Below the pieces are notes generated by a model. That model was not told the origin of the DNA. It did not search any database and saw nothing but the letters and a program-made list of their open reading frames with translations. Made by a program: the position numbers and the translations under genes. DNA of 64,000 nt, taken from positions 2,666,001-2,730,000 of the forward strand of contig NZ_CP083349.1 in assembly GCF_020035535.1 (NCBI RefSeq), read 5' to 3'. Shown one piece after another: positions 8,525 through 17,824 of this stretch (its first letter is position 1; every line of letters begins with the position of its first letter). Origin of the DNA: Ensifer adhaerens. GTDB taxonomy: Bacteria; Pseudomonadota; Alphaproteobacteria; Rhizobiales; Rhizobiaceae.

Positions 8525-8564
8525 AAGTGACAACGCCGCGCATCCCACAGGACGCGCGGCGTTG
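8525..8564. terminator. Bidirectional terminator between DUF1993 gene and fhs
   Basis: CAACGCCGCGC (8531-8541) and GCGCGGCGTTG (8554-8564) form a perfect 11-bp stem between two convergent genes. Read on the minus strand a run of six T follows after four bases, so it fits the fhs side best. Confidence 0.7.
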
Positions 8565-8653
8565 TTACAATCAGGCCGGTCGAAGAGCCAAGGCGCGTGT
8601 CGCCACGCAAACGCTCAGGATCTCGTGCGTTGCGATGAACGCGCATGCGCGCC

Positions 8654-10333
8654 CTAGAACAGCCCCTCGATGTAGCCTTGTTCGTTCAGGAAAATCTTCT
8701 CCGACGACGGCACTTTGGGCAGGCCGGGCATGGTCATGATCTCGCCGGTGATGACCACGATGAAGCCGGCGCCGGCAGCAAGACGCACCTCCCGGATCGG
8801 TACCGCATGGCCGCTTGGCGCGCCGCGCAGGTTCGGATCGGTCGAGAAGGAATATTGCGTCTTCGCCATGCAGATCGGCAGTCGGCCGTAGCCCTGCTCC
8901 TCCCAGGTGCGCAACTGGTCGCGCACCGTCTTGTCGGCAATCACCTCGCTCGCATGGTAGATGTCCTTGGCGATCGTCTCGATCTTGTGGAAGAGCGACA
9001 TGTCGTCAGGATAAAGCGGCGAGAACTGCGAATGGCCGGCTTCCGCGAGTTCCGCAACCTTGCGCGCCAGTTCCTCGATACCAGCTGACCCTTGCGCCCA
9101 ATGCCGGCAGAGCACTGCTTCGGCGCCAAGCGTTGCGACATAGTCCTTGATCGCCTGAATCTCGACATCGGTGTCGGAGGTGAAGTGGTTGATGGCGACG
9201 ACGACCGGCACGCCGAACTTTTTGACGTTCTGCACGTGGCGCCCGAGATTGGCGCAGCCCTTGCGCAGAGCCTCCAGGTTCTCGCGGCCGAGATCGTCCT
9301 TCTTGACGCCGCCGTTCATCTTGATCGCCCGGACGGTCGCCACGATCACCGCGGCATCCGGCTTCAGCCCGGCCTTGCGGCACTTGATGTCGAAGAACTT
9401 TTCCGCGCCGAGATCGGCACCAAAGCCGGCTTCGGTCACCACATAGTCGGCAAGCTTCAGCGCCGTCGTCGTTGCGACCACCGAATTGCAGCCGTGGGCG
9501 ATGTTGGCAAAGGGGCCGCCATGGACGAAGGCCGGATTGTTTTCGAGCGTCTGGACGAGGTTCGGCTGCATCGCATCCTTCAAGAGCACCGTCATCGCGC
9601 CATCGGCCTTGATGTCGCGGGCAAAGACCGGGCTCTTGTCGCGACGATAGCCGATGATGATATTGCCGAGCCGTTGCTCGAGATCCTTCAGGTCCATCGA
9701 AAGGCAGAGGATCGCCATGACCTCGGAGGCAACTGTGATGTCGAAACCGGTCTCGCGCGGATAGCCGTTGGCGACGCCGCCGAGCGAACCGACGATGCTG
9801 CGCAGCGCGCGGTCGTTCATGTCCATCACCCGTCGCCAGGCGATGCGGCGGATGTCGATATTCTGCTCGTTGCCCCAGTAGATGTGATTGTCGATCAGCG
9901 CCGCGAGCAGATTGTGCGCCGAGGTGATCGCATGGAAATCGCCGGTGAAGTGGAGGTTCATGTCCTCCATCGGCACGACCTGCGCATAGCCGCCACCGGC
10001 GGCACCGCCCTTGACGCCGAAGCAGGGGCCGAGCGATGCCTCGCGGATGCAGACGATCGCCTTCTTGCCGATGCGGTTGAGCCCGTCGCCGAGACCGACG
10101 GTCGTTGTCGTCTTGCCTTCGCCGGCCGGCGTCGGGTTGATCGCCGTCACCAGAATCAGCCGACCGTTCTTCTTCTCGCGCTGGCGCGCGATGAAGTCGG
10201 CACCGATCTTTGCCTTGTCGTGGCCGTAAGGCAGCAGATCCTCGGGCGGTATTCCGAGCGCCGCCCCGATCTCAAGGATCGGTTTCTTCCTGGCCGCGCG
10301 TGCTATTTCGATATCTGACTTCACCTCCGTCAT
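8654..10333 (-). CDS. fhs: Formate-tetrahydrofolate ligase
   Basis: This 559-residue cytoplasmic enzyme makes 10-formyltetrahydrofolate from formate, tetrahydrofolate and ATP. The P-loop is [18 protein letters not shown] near residue 68. The family signatures [27 protein letters not shown] and [16 protein letters not shown] are intact, and the C-terminus has [13 protein letters not shown]. The start at 10333 is preceded by GGGGAGGGGAG; an extension to 10396 lacks family similarity. It is transcribed in the same direction as the five-gene operon upstream, after a 111-base gap with a 9-bp hairpin. One-carbon enzymes in rhizobia supply purine and formate metabolism, which matches the purine genes elsewhere in the window. 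Confidence 0.96.
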   Translation of the reverse strand: MTEVKSDIEIARAARKKPILEIGAALGIPPEDLLPYGHDKAKIGADFIARQREKKNGRLILVTAINPTPAGEGKTTTTVGLGDGLNRIGKKAIVCIREASLGPCFGVKGGAAGGGYAQVVPMEDMNLHFTGDFHAITSAHNLLAALIDNHIYWGNEQNIDIRRIAWRRVMDMNDRALRSIVGSLGGVANGYPRETGFDITVASEVMAILCLSMDLKDLEQRLGNIIIGYRRDKSPVFARDIKADGAMTVLLKDAMQPNLVQTLENNPAFVHGGPFANIAHGCNSVVATTTALKLADYVVTEAGFGADLGAEKFFDIKCRKAGLKPDAAVIVATVRAIKMNGGVKKDDLGRENLEALRKGCANLGRHVQNVKKFGVPVVVAINHFTSDTDVEIQAIKDYVATLGAEAVLCRHWAQGSAGIEELARKVAELAEAGHSQFSPLYPDDMSLFHKIETIAKDIYHASEVIADKTVRDQLRTWEEQGYGRLPICMAKTQYSFSTDPNLRGAPSGHAVPIREVRLAAGAGFIVVITGEIMTMPGLPKVPSSEKIFLNEQGYIEGLF

Positions 10334-10400
10334 GGCATCTCCCCTCCCCGGGATCGCTTCTTGTTCGCGCCATTGGAGGCGCGTTTTGGTAATCATGCAA

Positions 10401-10432
10401 GGACGGCCGTCGAGACCTTGCCGCGGCCGTCC
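10401..10432. repeat. 9-bp inverted repeat between DUF2333 gene and fhs
   Basis: GGACGGCCG (10401-10409) pairs with CGGCCGTCC (10424-10432). There is no convincing T run after it on the minus strand, so it may be a weak terminator or pause site that partly separates the five-gene operon from fhs. Confidence 0.4.
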
Positions 10433-10444
10433 GCCTGGTCCCGT

Positions 10445-11668
10445 TTATCGGGCGAGAATGTCACGCATTTCGACGATGTTGGAGCGGACCCTCAGCGTAT
10501 AGAAGCCCATCGTCGCCAGATGCGTCGGCATGATCCAGCCGGCTTCCTCACCGTTGGAGATGATCCATGGCTGGATGCGGAGTGCTGCGCGCAGCTGCTT
10601 GATCGTTTCCGTCCAGATCGGCAACAGACCACGCTGGGCGACGACATTGTCGAAGTCCGCACCGGCCGCCGAAAGGATGCCGTAGTAGCCGTAGAGCTGG
10701 CCATAGGCGAACCAGAAGCGATCGTCGGCGCGCGTGTCGAACCAGCCGCCATTGTGGTTTTCCGAGCGCTCGCGCAGGATCGCCGAGGTGTTGCCGAGGT
10801 CGTTTGCAACCCGGTCGAGGAACTCGACGAGGTTGTCGGAACGGCCGTCGAAGATAGCCTCACACTTGCTGAGCGAGGTGTTGAAGGAACGCAGGTCCTT
10901 CATCGCCGCGCGATAGAAGCTCGGCGTCGGGGTCTTCGGGCCGAACGGGTTGAGCCCGAAGTACCAGGTTTCCTCGTCGAACTGCATGTTGCCGCGCGCC
11001 CGCTGCAGGTCGTTGTTGATGCCTGAGGTGCCGCGCACGCGACCGAGCGAATCCACGAGTTCCACCGAGGTGCGGCGGATCGCCTGGTTGATGCCGCGCT
11101 GGAACGACGCCTTGTTGTCGAGCCAGGGCGTGTCGTCCCAGTCGAGCCCGAAGAAGCCGAGCTTGTAGAGCAGCATCGACGAGATCCAGGCGTTCTCGTT
11201 GACGTTGAAGTCGATGAGGTCGGCCGTGACATCGACGATTGCCGAGGTCTGGCAGACCGTGCCGGCCGGCAGTTGCACGACGGCCAGCGCTTCCGGCGTC
11301 GATTCCAGCGGCTGGGCGCCCGTGGAGGCAAGGTTGTTGGCCGTGCCGCCGGTCGTCGATTGTCCCGTAGTTGCGCCCGGCCCGCTCATCGGCGAACCGG
11401 CAGGCACCTTGCGCTCGGACAGCTTGTAGCGATCGACATAGTCTTCGCTGAAGTTTGTCCAGGCCTGGGTCTGCCAGATGAAATAGCCATAGAACAGGAT
11501 CAGGCCGAGTAGGATGATGCCGATCGGTCCTTTGATGATCCAGCTGCGCTGCCGATACCAGTTGCCGATCGCGACGAAGGGCCACAGCAGCCAGGCAACG
11601 GCGAGCCCGATGCCGCGGCCGATCGCGGTAAAGACACGCTGGAAAAACGCAACGATCGGATCGAACAT
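10445..11668 (-). CDS. DUF2333 membrane-anchored protein (operon gene 5)
   Basis: This 407-residue protein has a hydrophobic helix near residues 46-64 (IKGPIGIILLGLILFYGYFIW) and a second amphipathic stretch before it (IGLAVAWLLWPFVAIG). A Thr/Gly-rich linker (about 92-115) leads to a large C-terminal domain that matches the DUF2333 family (LLYKLGFFGLDWDDTPWLDNKASFQRG, WYFGLNPFGPKTPTPSFYRAA). The C-terminal domain is probably periplasmic. It is the last gene of a tight operon, 3 bases after the preceding stop. DUF2333 has no established function. It could anchor the complex formed by the other operon products to the membrane; that is inference. Confidence 0.85.
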   Translation of the reverse strand: MFDPIVAFFQRVFTAIGRGIGLAVAWLLWPFVAIGNWYRQRSWIIKGPIGIILLGLILFYGYFIWQTQAWTNFSEDYVDRYKLSERKVPAGSPMSGPGATTGQSTTGGTANNLASTGAQPLESTPEALAVVQLPAGTVCQTSAIVDVTADLIDFNVNENAWISSMLLYKLGFFGLDWDDTPWLDNKASFQRGINQAIRRTSVELVDSLGRVRGTSGINNDLQRARGNMQFDEETWYFGLNPFGPKTPTPSFYRAAMKDLRSFNTSLSKCEAIFDGRSDNLVEFLDRVANDLGNTSAILRERSENHNGGWFDTRADDRFWFAYGQLYGYYGILSAAGADFDNVVAQRGLLPIWTETIKQLRAALRIQPWIISNGEEAGWIMPTHLATMGFYTLRVRSNIVEMRDILAR

Positions 11669-11671
11669 GTC

Positions 11672-12961
11672 CTATTCCTCTCTGAGGCCGTAAAGCTTGT
11701 GGCGGAAAGCCGCCTTGTCTTTGAGATATGAACCCGTCAGCGTCGCCACAACATAGGCCTTGAAGCTTTCGCTATAACGCTCGTAAGCATCATAGAAGCC
11801 CTGCTTGTCGAAGACGAAGCGGGAGACGAAATCGCGCGGGACGAGCTGGGATATCAGCCGGTTGACGAGCCATTGATCGGGATGGGCGGGGGCTGCGCGA
11901 ACCAGCAGGAAGCGGTTCGCCGGCGCCACGTCCTGCATCTTGATCGTGCCGGTCGCAGAGACGGTGCGGATCATTTCCTGCAGAAACGGATAGGTTCCGT
12001 CCCCGGCGACGATGGCCGCGTTGCGGTGCATCCAGGTCTGCAGCCAGATACGGTCGGCGTTGGCAAGGTCGGCCGTCGGGTCGCTCTCGTTGATCAGCCC
12101 GCGCACGACCATGTCGGCGCGATGCTGGTAGAGCCCGGAGTCCTCGACCCAGGAGGCCTGCGGCAGCTGCAACCGCTTGGTCGAGGCGAGGAAATCGTAG
12201 ATGCGGGCGTAATCGTTGATGGCGATGTAGCTTACCTGCCAGGGCCGCGACCGGCGGAAGCCGGGGACCGAAGGATCGCAGATGACGGTCGTCGTCTTGC
12301 CGTCGAGAAAGATGTAGACCCCACCGAAATGGTTGGCCCAGAAGGCTTCATGGCGGAAAACGAGCTGATCCGGCACCAGCGCGTTCTGCCGGATGTCGCC
12401 GGTGAGCTTGGCAAGCTCGACCATGCGGTTCAGCATCTCGTCGTCGGCCCAGGCGGTCGGCACCTTCTTCAGCCGGTCGACCAGGCCGCGCAGCTCCGCC
12501 GCCTTGCCAAGCATGTCCTCGGCCGAAAGCACCCGGAAGCGCACCTCGTTGATCGACAGCAGATCGTCGATATCGTCGACGATCGAAACCGAATCCTCGA
12601 TCTCGCCGTAGAGCGCATCCTTGATCGTGACGGCATTGATCGCGCGGCTGTTGGCGTTGAAGAACTCGTGCATCAGCGCGGCGGTGTTGGAAAAGCTCGT
12701 ATGCACGACCGGCAGCTCCGCCTGCTCCGGCGTCATGATGATGAAGCGGCGGTTCACCCGGTTCGGATCGAGATAGTCGCGGTCGCCAAGTTCCTCGGCG
12801 ATCTCGGGCGAAAACCCGGTCATGTCGATGCTGAACTGTGTCAGCGCGGTCGGTCGCAGGCCGAAACCTTCGAGCGCCTTGTTGTAGCGCGCGATCAGAT
12901 GCGGCTCCGAAATATCGAGCAGCCGTCCATAGATCAATTCGGCTTCAAGCAGGCGTTTCAT
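11672..12961 (-). CDS. Conserved protein of unknown function (operon gene 4)
   Basis: I do not recognise a characterised family in this 429-residue protein. It begins MKRLLEAELIYGRLLDISEPHLIARYNKALEGFG and has no signal peptide or membrane helix. Notable segments are FIIMTPEQAELPVVHTSFSNTAALMHEFFNANSRAI, FWANHFGGVYIFLDGKTTTVICDP and FVSRFVFDKQGFYDAYERYSESFKAYVVATLTGSYL. It starts 19 bases after the AAA+ gene stop and ends 3 bases before the DUF2333 start, so it is certainly part of the operon. The composition and codon use match its neighbours, with no sign of transfer. An adaptor or substrate-recognition partner for the ATPase is a reasonable guess only. Confidence 0.85.
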   Translation of the reverse strand: MKRLLEAELIYGRLLDISEPHLIARYNKALEGFGLRPTALTQFSIDMTGFSPEIAEELGDRDYLDPNRVNRRFIIMTPEQAELPVVHTSFSNTAALMHEFFNANSRAINAVTIKDALYGEIEDSVSIVDDIDDLLSINEVRFRVLSAEDMLGKAAELRGLVDRLKKVPTAWADDEMLNRMVELAKLTGDIRQNALVPDQLVFRHEAFWANHFGGVYIFLDGKTTTVICDPSVPGFRRSRPWQVSYIAINDYARIYDFLASTKRLQLPQASWVEDSGLYQHRADMVVRGLINESDPTADLANADRIWLQTWMHRNAAIVAGDGTYPFLQEMIRTVSATGTIKMQDVAPANRFLLVRAAPAHPDQWLVNRLISQLVPRDFVSRFVFDKQGFYDAYERYSESFKAYVVATLTGSYLKDKAAFRHKLYGLREE

Positions 12962-12980
12962 CGATCAGTTCTTCCCACCA

Positions 12981-14897
12981 TCACCCCTGCCACCGGCCGT
13001 CGCGTTTCATGGCCTCGATCTCGCGGATCGCCTTTTCGCGCTGGCGCTCGCGGCGGATGATGTCGGTGACGGCGGCATCGTCCGACTTGTCGGTGTAGCG
13101 GAACTCGCTGTCGGCGTACCGGTTGATCTCCTGCAACACCATCTCGATGGTGATCGGGCCGCGCAGCGCCTCGATCATCGCTTTCTTCTCGTCGTAGCCC
13201 TTGTGCATGAAGGAGCCGGCATCCTTGAACCAGTCATCCGGCAGCTCGACGTCCATTGCTCTCAGTTTGATCGCATCGGTGATGTTCTTGATTGCCCGGC
13301 CGGTAAAGCGGGGCTCCGCCTCCTTGATCATGTGCAGATAGGCACCGACATCGGCGAGCGAGGCAATCGCCCCCTTCTCCTTCTCGTAGCGCTCCCAGAC
13401 GGCAACGAGGCCATCCTCTTTCGGCCGCGCATGCTCGGCGTAGGACTGAGCAACCGCGCGCTTGATCTCCTGCCCCTCGAAAAGCTGGTGCTCGCCGAGC
13501 GGGATCTTGTGGTTCTTGCCGACGAGCAGCGCAAAGATGTCGATATAGTCGTCCTCGGTCTGCGGCCCGTCGACCAGCCAGCGTGCACCGGCGCGTTGGC
13601 GCAGCGCATCGTCGACATTTTCCGGATAGTTCGAGAACATGCCGAAGGTGCAGTTGCCGCGCACCACAGTGGACGCACCGGCAAAGCTCTCCATCAGCAC
13701 CGCCGTCACCTCGTGCTGGCCGGCAGACGCGCGATCGTCGGAACGTTTCGCCGCCACCTGGTCGACATCGTCGATCGTGCCGAAGCCGATCGCCCGCGGA
13801 TTGATGACGTTGTTGACGAACTCCTTGCAGTTCTGGCCGGACTTGCCCTGATAGGAGGAGATCTGGTCGACGCCGAAGTTTTCGTAGTGGAAGGCGTAGC
13901 CGGCGATCTCGCAATAGTCGTTGAGCATGCCGGCGAGCATCTGGATCAGGATCGTCTTGCCGGTGCCCGGCATGCCGTCGCCAATAAAGGTGAAGAGGAA
14001 GCCGCCAAGCTCGACGAACGGGTTCATCTGCCGGTCGAAGTCGTAGGCCATCAGCATCTTGGCAAGCTTCAGCGCCTGGTACTTGGCGATGTGGTTGCCG
14101 ATGATCTCCTCGGGCTTCTTGAAAGTCATGACCAGCGGCTTGCGCTTCTGGCCGGGTGCCACGTCGAAACCGTTCAGTGTGAAATCATCCTGGTCGAGCC
14201 GGATATGCACGTTCTCGAAGCTCTGCAGGCCGGTGAAGCGTGCCTTGCGCGCGATCAGCCCCTCGATCGCCACACGCGAGAAGGCGCGTGCCCGGGCGGT
14301 CAGCGCCAGATCATCGGGTGCACCCGCGATGCCGCTGTCGAGCGCCGCCACGAGGCTCTTCAGCGCATCCTGTGGCGTATCGAATAGAAAGTCGGGCTCG
14401 ACCGCATCGTCGACCGGCTCGCCCTCGCCGGCAAGCGTCGCGCCGAGATAGGCGGCAAGCGTGAAAGCGGCGACGTAAGCGGACGCCGAAAGCAGCGCCT
14501 TGAACTGGGTCGCCTCGTCTCCGCCAAGCGGCGACGTCGCGTTCCTCGCCTGCAATTGCTCGAGGCTCGTCTGTCGGGCGAGGACGTCGGCAACGGCCAG
14601 CGCCACCTGGATGCCGCGGCGCGTGCGGTAAAGCACCGCATGCTGGGCCGGCGACAACATCGGGTCACCGTGGCGCACCGCCTGGATCGTCTTGGTCAGT
14701 TCCACCTCGCGCGTGCGGCGCTGGCCGCCGGTCGAAACCGTGGACACGAATCGGCGACCGGTACCTGCAAGCGAGGTGCCGGCCGAGCCCTCGTCCCGCT
14801 CCAGGATGATGAGCTTCGTCACCAGCCCCTGCGCCACCGACTGATGCCTGGCGATGTCGTCCTCGTGCAGCGTCGTCAGCCCCGTACTGAGTGTCAT
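12981..14897 (-). CDS. AAA+ ATPase (operon gene 3)
   Basis: This 638-residue protein has an N-terminal part of about 300 residues without a recognisable domain, then one AAA+ module. Walker A is GDGMPGTGKT near 306-315. The Walker B position is GFGTIDDVD near 371-379, with the acidic pair DD. A sensor-1 type Asn follows (FGMFSNYPENVDD), then a probable arginine finger (LRQRAGARW). The hydrophobic Ala-rich stretch at about 132-158 could be a membrane-associating helix. The ATG at 14897 has GAGG seven bases upstream and lies 2 bases after the upstream stop; a TTG two codons earlier overlaps that stop and is an alternative. The fold suggests remodelling of a partner, probably another operon product. 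Confidence 0.88.
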   Translation of the reverse strand: MTLSTGLTTLHEDDIARHQSVAQGLVTKLIILERDEGSAGTSLAGTGRRFVSTVSTGGQRRTREVELTKTIQAVRHGDPMLSPAQHAVLYRTRRGIQVALAVADVLARQTSLEQLQARNATSPLGGDEATQFKALLSASAYVAAFTLAAYLGATLAGEGEPVDDAVEPDFLFDTPQDALKSLVAALDSGIAGAPDDLALTARARAFSRVAIEGLIARKARFTGLQSFENVHIRLDQDDFTLNGFDVAPGQKRKPLVMTFKKPEEIIGNHIAKYQALKLAKMLMAYDFDRQMNPFVELGGFLFTFIGDGMPGTGKTILIQMLAGMLNDYCEIAGYAFHYENFGVDQISSYQGKSGQNCKEFVNNVINPRAIGFGTIDDVDQVAAKRSDDRASAGQHEVTAVLMESFAGASTVVRGNCTFGMFSNYPENVDDALRQRAGARWLVDGPQTEDDYIDIFALLVGKNHKIPLGEHQLFEGQEIKRAVAQSYAEHARPKEDGLVAVWERYEKEKGAIASLADVGAYLHMIKEAEPRFTGRAIKNITDAIKLRAMDVELPDDWFKDAGSFMHKGYDEKKAMIEALRGPITIEMVLQEINRYADSEFRYTDKSDDAAVTDIIRRERQREKAIREIEAMKRDGRWQG

Positions 14898-14899
14898 CG

Positions 14900-16048
14900 T
14901 CAAACCTCGCTCACGACCTGGTTGCCGGAAATGACGTGGACCTTGTAGTCGCCGAACACCTGTTCCACCTCACCCGCCGCATAGAGCGCCTGATAGGCGT
15001 CGTGCGGCACCAGCGCATGCTTCTCATAGGAGGACACACCCATGCGCGTCGCTTCCAGATTGGCGGTATCGATGTGGAACTCCTCCTGCGCCGGCGTCGT
15101 CGACCAGAAGCCGCGTTTGGCCGGACGTTCCGATTTCGAGAAGACCTCCTGCACCGTCCAGGTCAAAAGCCAGGCGTTCTCGGTCTTGCGTACCTTCGAG
15201 AGGATATCGTTGATGCGCGCATTGTTCTCGGTTATCCCGGCCGAGTAGAACGGCCCGAGCACGATGCGCCGCAGCTGCTTCGGGTGCAACTCGTCGAAAT
15301 CCTTGTCGAGATTGGTGGCGATCGTCACCGGCGTCAGCGAATAGCTGCTGTTCTTGGAGGCAAAGTCGTCGAAGCGGCTGGCAAGCTCGGGATTGAGCAG
15401 GCCGCCGACCGGCAGGGGGATCTCCACCTGCGGATTGAGCTTGCCGTCGTCGGTCACCAGCATCTCGACGATCTTTTCCGACGAATCCTCGATCGTTGCC
15501 ATGTAGACCATCGGCAACGTGCTGGCGCCATCAAAGGCGCCCCAGTTGACCACGTAATAGGGCCGCATCGTCTTCGAATTGACCGCAACGCGGATGGTCT
15601 CCGGCAGGATGAAGGGCGAAAAGATGTCACCCTTGCCGATCTGCTCCAGATAGAGCCGCTCGGCCATGCGCGCCTGCAAAGCCTCGGGAAAAGCCTTCTG
15701 CCTCAGGATGAAATCGACCATTTCATCGCGCAGCGCATCGGCCGAGGGAATGTCGGCGAGGCGCTTGGCTGCGGTCTGGCGATCGTTTTCCAGCTCCAGC
15801 ACGTTCTGGAACACCGGAAAGCCGCTTTCGGCGCGCGAAATCCGGAACTGGTCGACAAAGCCGATCCTGTTTTCCCAGCAGTCGATCGATGCCTTCAGCC
15901 GCCCGAGATAGGGTACGATCACCTCACCGACGACGGTGTTGCGATAGAGCGGCGAGTTGCGATCGCCGAGAAAGAGTTCGAGCCCGGCGAGCGCCGCGTG
16001 GATAGACGCGAAATATTGTGCGACAGCGGATGAAGCCGCGACTTTCAT
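14900..16048 (-). CDS. Conserved protein of unknown function (operon gene 2)
   Basis: I do not recognise a family for this 382-residue soluble protein. It opens MKVAASSAVAQYFASIHAALAGLELFLGDRNSPLYRNTV, mostly helical by composition, with DRQTAAKRLADIPSADALRDEMVDFILRQ later on. A more beta-rich C-terminal half contains YYVVNWGAFDGASTLPMVYMATIEDSSE and RRIVLGPFYSAGITENN. There is no signal peptide, membrane segment or nucleotide-binding motif. Its stop is 2 bases from the AAA+ start, so translation is coupled. Coupled neighbours of AAA+ proteins are often substrates or adaptors, and nothing more specific can be supported. Confidence 0.85.
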   Translation of the reverse strand: MKVAASSAVAQYFASIHAALAGLELFLGDRNSPLYRNTVVGEVIVPYLGRLKASIDCWENRIGFVDQFRISRAESGFPVFQNVLELENDRQTAAKRLADIPSADALRDEMVDFILRQKAFPEALQARMAERLYLEQIGKGDIFSPFILPETIRVAVNSKTMRPYYVVNWGAFDGASTLPMVYMATIEDSSEKIVEMLVTDDGKLNPQVEIPLPVGGLLNPELASRFDDFASKNSSYSLTPVTIATNLDKDFDELHPKQLRRIVLGPFYSAGITENNARINDILSKVRKTENAWLLTWTVQEVFSKSERPAKRGFWSTTPAQEEFHIDTANLEATRMGVSSYEKHALVPHDAYQALYAAGEVEQVFGDYKVHVISGNQVVSEV

Positions 16049-16106
16049 GCAAATCCCCGTGGCGCGTGCCAGACGGCAAACTCGGTTCGGATCATGCGCC
16101 TGCCGA

Positions 16107-17195
16107 TCACTGCTTCACGTAGTTGGCAGTGTTGTGCTTGTCCATGACAGCCTGGAAGCGGCGGGCAAAAGCGTCGTCCGCCAGCTTCTTGCGGCGCTGG
16201 ATATCCTGTGTCGAAAGCATGTTCTTTTCATGCATTTCGAGGAGATCGCCGATGTGGCGCTGCGCTGCGGCGCCGATGCCGGCCATCGTCTCTTCGGCCG
16301 CGGTGTCGACCTGGCTGCCGAGCGTGTTGATCTTGTGGGCGACATCCTGCTGGGCGGCGGTCTTCAGCGAATCTTCCAGCGCCTTGTAGAGCACGATGCG
16401 CTGCTCGGTATCGATCGTCAGCTTGTTGATCAGCGTGTTCTGCGCCGCGATCTGGTTGTTGAGCGAATCGACGAAGGTCTGGAACATCGAGGTGTAGCGC
16501 TCGAGCGTCTGGCTCTCGGCAAGCAGCTCCTGCTCCTTGGCCTGCTTCTCATTGTATTCGGTCGCAAGCGCCGAGCGCTCGCCTTCGAGCTCGGTGCGGA
16601 CCTTCTGCTCGGTCGAGGCGGCGATGCGGTTTTCGATGTCGAGCAGCAGCGGGTTCAGCTCCTCGATCCGCTTCTGCACCTCTTCAAGGTTCGCCATCGT
16701 GCCCTTGCGGCGCTCGATTACCTGGATCAGGCTCTGCTCGGAGGTCTTGTAGCGCTGGTCGAGGATCGACTTCTGTTCCTTGAGGATGCCGACGATCATG
16801 TCGGACTTCGACAAGAGCTCCTGCAGATTGCCGGCAAGCGACATGTTGCGCACGCGGTCGGTGCGCATGCGCTGCATCTTCTGCTTGGAGAAGATGCCGA
16901 TGAACTTCTCGTAGCCGGTATAGTTCTTCATGCTCTCGAATTCCGAGCCGAAGACGTTGGTCGCATCCTCAAGCCCGATGATCAGGTCGGCGATGTTGGC
17001 TTCCATCACCTTCTGCTGGTTGATTACGTCCTGGATGCGGGCGTTCTCGATGTCGAAGTTGACGTCGCCAAGCTTGGTCTCGGCCTTGGCGAACTGCTCC
17101 AGCACGACGCTCGATTGTTCGAGCTTGCCGCGCATCTGGTCGACGACGCCCTTCGTCTTCTCGATCTCCGCGTCAAAGTTCTGAAGAGTCGCCAT
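16107..17195 (-). CDS. Long coiled-coil protein, distantly TelA-like (operon gene 1)
   Basis: This 362-residue protein has almost no Pro or Cys and a strong heptad-like pattern through most of its length. Examples are VVDQMRGKLEQSSVVLEQFAKAETKLG, ILKEQKSILDQRYKTSEQSLIQVIERRKG and KQAKEQELLAESQTLERY. The C-terminal half (TIDTEQRIVLYKALEDSLKTAAQQ, then AAEETMAGIGAAAQRHIGDLL) recalls the architecture of TelA/KlaA-type toxic-anion-resistance proteins: a long helical protein with a basic patch (FSKQKMQRMRTDRVR). Sequence identity to that family is not obvious, so I treat the link as weak. AGGGGCAGGAC precedes the ATG. It is the first gene of the operon and probably its structural, filament- or scaffold-like member. 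Confidence 0.82.
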   Translation of the reverse strand: MATLQNFDAEIEKTKGVVDQMRGKLEQSSVVLEQFAKAETKLGDVNFDIENARIQDVINQQKVMEANIADLIIGLEDATNVFGSEFESMKNYTGYEKFIGIFSKQKMQRMRTDRVRNMSLAGNLQELLSKSDMIVGILKEQKSILDQRYKTSEQSLIQVIERRKGTMANLEEVQKRIEELNPLLLDIENRIAASTEQKVRTELEGERSALATEYNEKQAKEQELLAESQTLERYTSMFQTFVDSLNNQIAAQNTLINKLTIDTEQRIVLYKALEDSLKTAAQQDVAHKINTLGSQVDTAAEETMAGIGAAAQRHIGDLLEMHEKNMLSTQDIQRRKKLADDAFARRFQAVMDKHNTANYVKQ

Positions 17196-17361
17196 GTCCT
17201 GCCCCTCGATCCACCGTGGCGCGATCCGCCAGCTCAGCCAAATTATTCAGCCTTCGATTGCAGTTATATAAAGGGTGTTTATGGACAGAGAACAAGTCTG
17301 CAGCCGCGGCTTTTTTCGATCAAGCGTTGCAGCGAAGTGCTTGAGATATTGAAGGCATTGC

Positions 17362-17748
17362 CTATTTGGCGGCCGGTGGCGCCTTGAGATAGGCGATCAC
17401 GTCGGCAATGTCCTGAGGCTTCTTGAGACCGGGAAAAGTCATCTTGGTGGCGCCGACCATCGCCTTGGGGCTGAGCAGATATTCGCTCAGCGTCGCCTCG
17501 TCCCAAACATGGCCCTCGGCGCCGAAAGCTTTCATCGCCGCCGAATAGCTGTAGTCAGGGATCGATGCCACCGGCCGGCCGACAACCCCCATGAGGCTCG
17601 GCCCGACGCGATTGACCGGTTCGCTCGCCGTATGACAGGCCGCACATTTGCGGAACACCGCCGCCCCTGCGGTCGCATCGCCACCTGCGTGCGCCGCTGG
17701 AGCGCCGAGACAGAGGCAGAGAACAAGACGGGAAAACAGGCGCGACAT
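17362..17748 (-). CDS. Class I c-type cytochrome
   Basis: This 128-residue exported protein has a signal peptide (MSRLFSRLVLCLCLGAPAAHAGG), a haem motif CAACH near residues 35-39 and a distal Met in TKMTFPGLKK near 103, as in the mitochondrial cytochrome c/c2 and cyc family. The end, IADVIAYLKAPP, is typical. The mature length of about 107 residues suits a soluble periplasmic electron carrier. The start at 17748 has GAGG seven bases upstream; the open frame beyond it is antisense to tdk. The partner oxidase or dehydrogenase is not evident here. Confidence 0.93.
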   Translation of the reverse strand: MSRLFSRLVLCLCLGAPAAHAGGDATAGAAVFRKCAACHTASEPVNRVGPSLMGVVGRPVASIPDYSYSAAMKAFGAEGHVWDEATLSEYLLSPKAMVGATKMTFPGLKKPQDIADVIAYLKAPPAAK

Positions 17749-17824
17749 CGGAAGACCTCTCGAAGGGAAGATCAGGCCAGAATGGCATCGCGAATGCGGC
17801 AGTTTCAAGCGCCAGGACGCCGCA

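Noticed and set aside
9092..10318. Plus-strand frame of 408 codons
   Set aside because: It is the complement of fhs, with no domain motif and an atypical composition.
13203..14387. Plus-strand frame of 394 codons
   Set aside because: It is the antisense of the AAA+ gene, whose Walker A and B motifs are intact on the minus strand.
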